23,100 bases of DNA. Source: DATFYM01 sp035315065. GTDB lineage: Bacteria > Acidobacteriota > Terriglobia > UBA7540. Location of the stretch: positions 1-23,100 of the forward strand of contig DATFYM010000069.1 in NCBI GenBank assembly GCA_035315065.1, given 5' to 3'. Of this stretch, positions 22,137 through 23,100 are shown piece after piece (positions within the stretch are counted from its first letter, which is position 1; the number at the start of each line of letters is the position of its first letter). The notes beneath the pieces were generated by a model. The model ran no database searches. It was given only the letters and a program-made list of their open reading frames with translations, and was not told the origin of the DNA. Position numbers and translations under genes: made by a program.

Positions 22137-22304
22137 GTGTCAGGTACCCTTTTCGGGGCCAAACTGCGCGACCGCCTTCGACACCCAGGTCAGGGGAAAG
22201 GTGTCAGGTACCTTTTCCGCCACCTTTTCCGCAGGGGGGAAAGGTGTCAGCAGGGGGGGAAAGGTGTCAGGTACCTTTTCCGGAGGGAAACCGGGACACC
22301 ATAT
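22137..22304. repeat. GGTGTCAGGTACC repeat cluster
   Basis: The 13-mer GGTGTCAGGTACC occurs at 22137, 22200 and 22263, exactly 63 bp apart. A further AAGGTGTCAG lies at 22241 and a GACACCATATTTCC at 22295. Copies 2 and 3 sit in the palindromic frame GGAAAGGT...ACCTTTTCC. The plus-strand frame of 79 codons over this region simply translates the repeat. Confidence 0.75.
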
Positions 22305-22570
22305 TTCCGACTTACCGACATCATAGCTTCCGCCGCCTCCCACTAGGGATTAGGGATTGCGAATTAGGGTTCTGTAACCACCCCCGGCGGGAAGCCGCTG
22401 GCCCCTCCTGAATCTCGTAACCACGCCCCGGCGCGAATGCGCCGTCCGCCTCCTGAATCAGGAGGGGAGCCCGTCCGTCCGCCCTGGCAGCCTGTGGCGT
22501 GGAGAATCCGCCGGTTTTCCTCTGTGCCTCCGTGCCTCCGTGGTTAAGGTTGGTCTGGGGGATTGGGTAG
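22305..22570. other. Gene-free stretch with short repeats
   Basis: It contains TAGGGATTAGGGATT (22346-22360), two diverged GTAACCAC...CGGCG segments (22374 and 22418), and CTCTGTGCCTCCGTGCCTCCGTG (22518-22540), which resembles one arm of the palindromic elements at 9056-9445. No coding frame is supported. Confidence 0.5.
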
Positions 22571-22699
22571 GTCGCCCCTTCAGGGCTCGGGGGTTGATGG
22601 GGGTTCCGTTGACCCAGGCCGTTGGCCTGGGCTTTGTTAGATCGCCCCGTTGGGGCTCAAAAACCTGCGCCGCGATGGACCGCCCCTTTGGGGCTCAAG
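22571..22699. repeat. Distant REP cluster
   Basis: It repeats the REP layout seen beside the RAYT gene: CGCCCCTTCAGGGCTCG, GTTGACCCAGGCCGTTGGCC, CTTTGTTAGATCGCCCCG and TTGGGGCTCA, with another CGCCCCTTTGGGGCTCA at 22681. No transposase is attached here. Confidence 0.8.
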
Positions 22700-22843
22700 G
22701 ACGATGGCGGACTTTGCCCGGCTGGGCCTTCGTCCGCGCGACGCTTCGTTTCCTATTGAAACGCGGCACGAAAGCGAGCAAGGGTAGCGCATCTATAACG
22801 GCGTCGGCCGTGTCAAGACCCTTGTGGGCACACGTCGCCTTCT

Positions 22844-22925
22844 GCGCGCCGGAGCGGGGTCAAGGGCGCCCGGCGCTTTTTGCCGGGCGTTTATCGCAGA
22901 CCCTTGACGCCGCCTCCGGCGCGCC
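22844..22925. repeat. Nested palindrome with terminator-like inner hairpin
   Basis: The inner stem CGCCCGGC (22867-22874) / GCCGGGCG (22882-22889) has loop GCTTTTT and is followed by TTTATC. The outer arms GCGCGCCGGAG..GTCAAGGG (22844-22866) and CCCTTGAC..CTCCGGCGCGC (22901-22924) pair with small bulges. Confidence 0.7.
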
Positions 22926-22937
22926 CATACTTGATCC

Positions 22938-22974
22938 AGGACGAAGCTCGGACGCTTTTCCCGAGCTTCGTCCT
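22938..22974. repeat. Perfect 14-bp hairpin
   Basis: AGGACGAAGCTCGG (22938-22951) and its exact complement (22961-22974) flank the loop ACGCTTTTC. No gene is recognised on either side within the window, so its role is unknown. Confidence 0.75.
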
Positions 22975-23100
22975 GAGGGGATTCTTTTTGGCTCTTCCTG
23001 ACCAAGGCTCGCCTCGTTGAATCCTTCAGGGCAACTCTAGGCTCCACTACTCATCTATGCGATCCCCTCGGGGACCATGATTCTTCCTTCAATCTCCCCG

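Noticed and set aside
22107..22346. 79-codon plus-strand frame near the right end
   Set aside because: It only translates the GGTGTCAGGTACC repeats (RYLFR units).

Overview
The window looks like a chromosomal segment of a GC-rich soil-type bacterium, most likely an Acidobacteriota member. I infer this from the C-terminal relic of a TonB-dependent receptor of the kind amplified in that phylum, an exported alpha-galactosidase, a propeller-type (Y_Y_Y) sensor kinase, and the dense load of intergenic palindromic repeats. No 16S or tRNA gene is present to confirm it, so the phylum call is an inference of moderate strength.

Layout. 1-247 (-): 5' part of an exported protein running off the left edge. 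391-1467 (-): DedA membrane protein fused to a rhodanese domain. 1610-2056 (-): small one-helix membrane protein. 2322-7493 (-): two-component block transcribed as sensor kinase, FixJ/LuxR regulator (ATGA overlap), a 46-bp-arm palindrome, a stand-alone receiver and a sigma-54 activator. 7541-7793 (-): frameshifted TonB-receptor tail. About 7800-9900: roughly 2 kb without a convincing gene, holding a ~152-bp tandem array, two copies of a ~154-bp palindromic element and a terminator-like hairpin. 9905-11464 (+): leuA. 11571-13847 (-): secreted GH36 alpha-galactosidase. 15015-18476 (+): galK, galE, galT. 18811-19765: a REP-associated tyrosine transposase (RAYT) with REP sequences and an internally deleted copy of itself. 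19971-21941: two toxin-antitoxin relics around an unknown gene. 21942-23100: repeats and hairpins only.

How the genes fit together. The exported alpha-galactosidase would release galactose outside the cytoplasm. GalK, GalT and GalE then form a complete Leloir route to UDP-glucose and glucose-1-phosphate; no galactose transporter or mutarotase is in the window. The regulatory block is a compact signalling cassette in which one kinase is followed by three receiver-containing proteins.

The most striking themes are decay and small mobile DNA. Three type II toxin-antitoxin loci (VapBC, MazF/PemK type, YefM-YoeB type) each keep an intact antitoxin frame while the toxin is truncated or stopped. Several unrelated palindromic element families fill almost every intergenic gap. 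One shows an 8-bp target duplication, and another looks like a RAYT-derived mini-element made by deletion between 5-bp ATCGC repeats.
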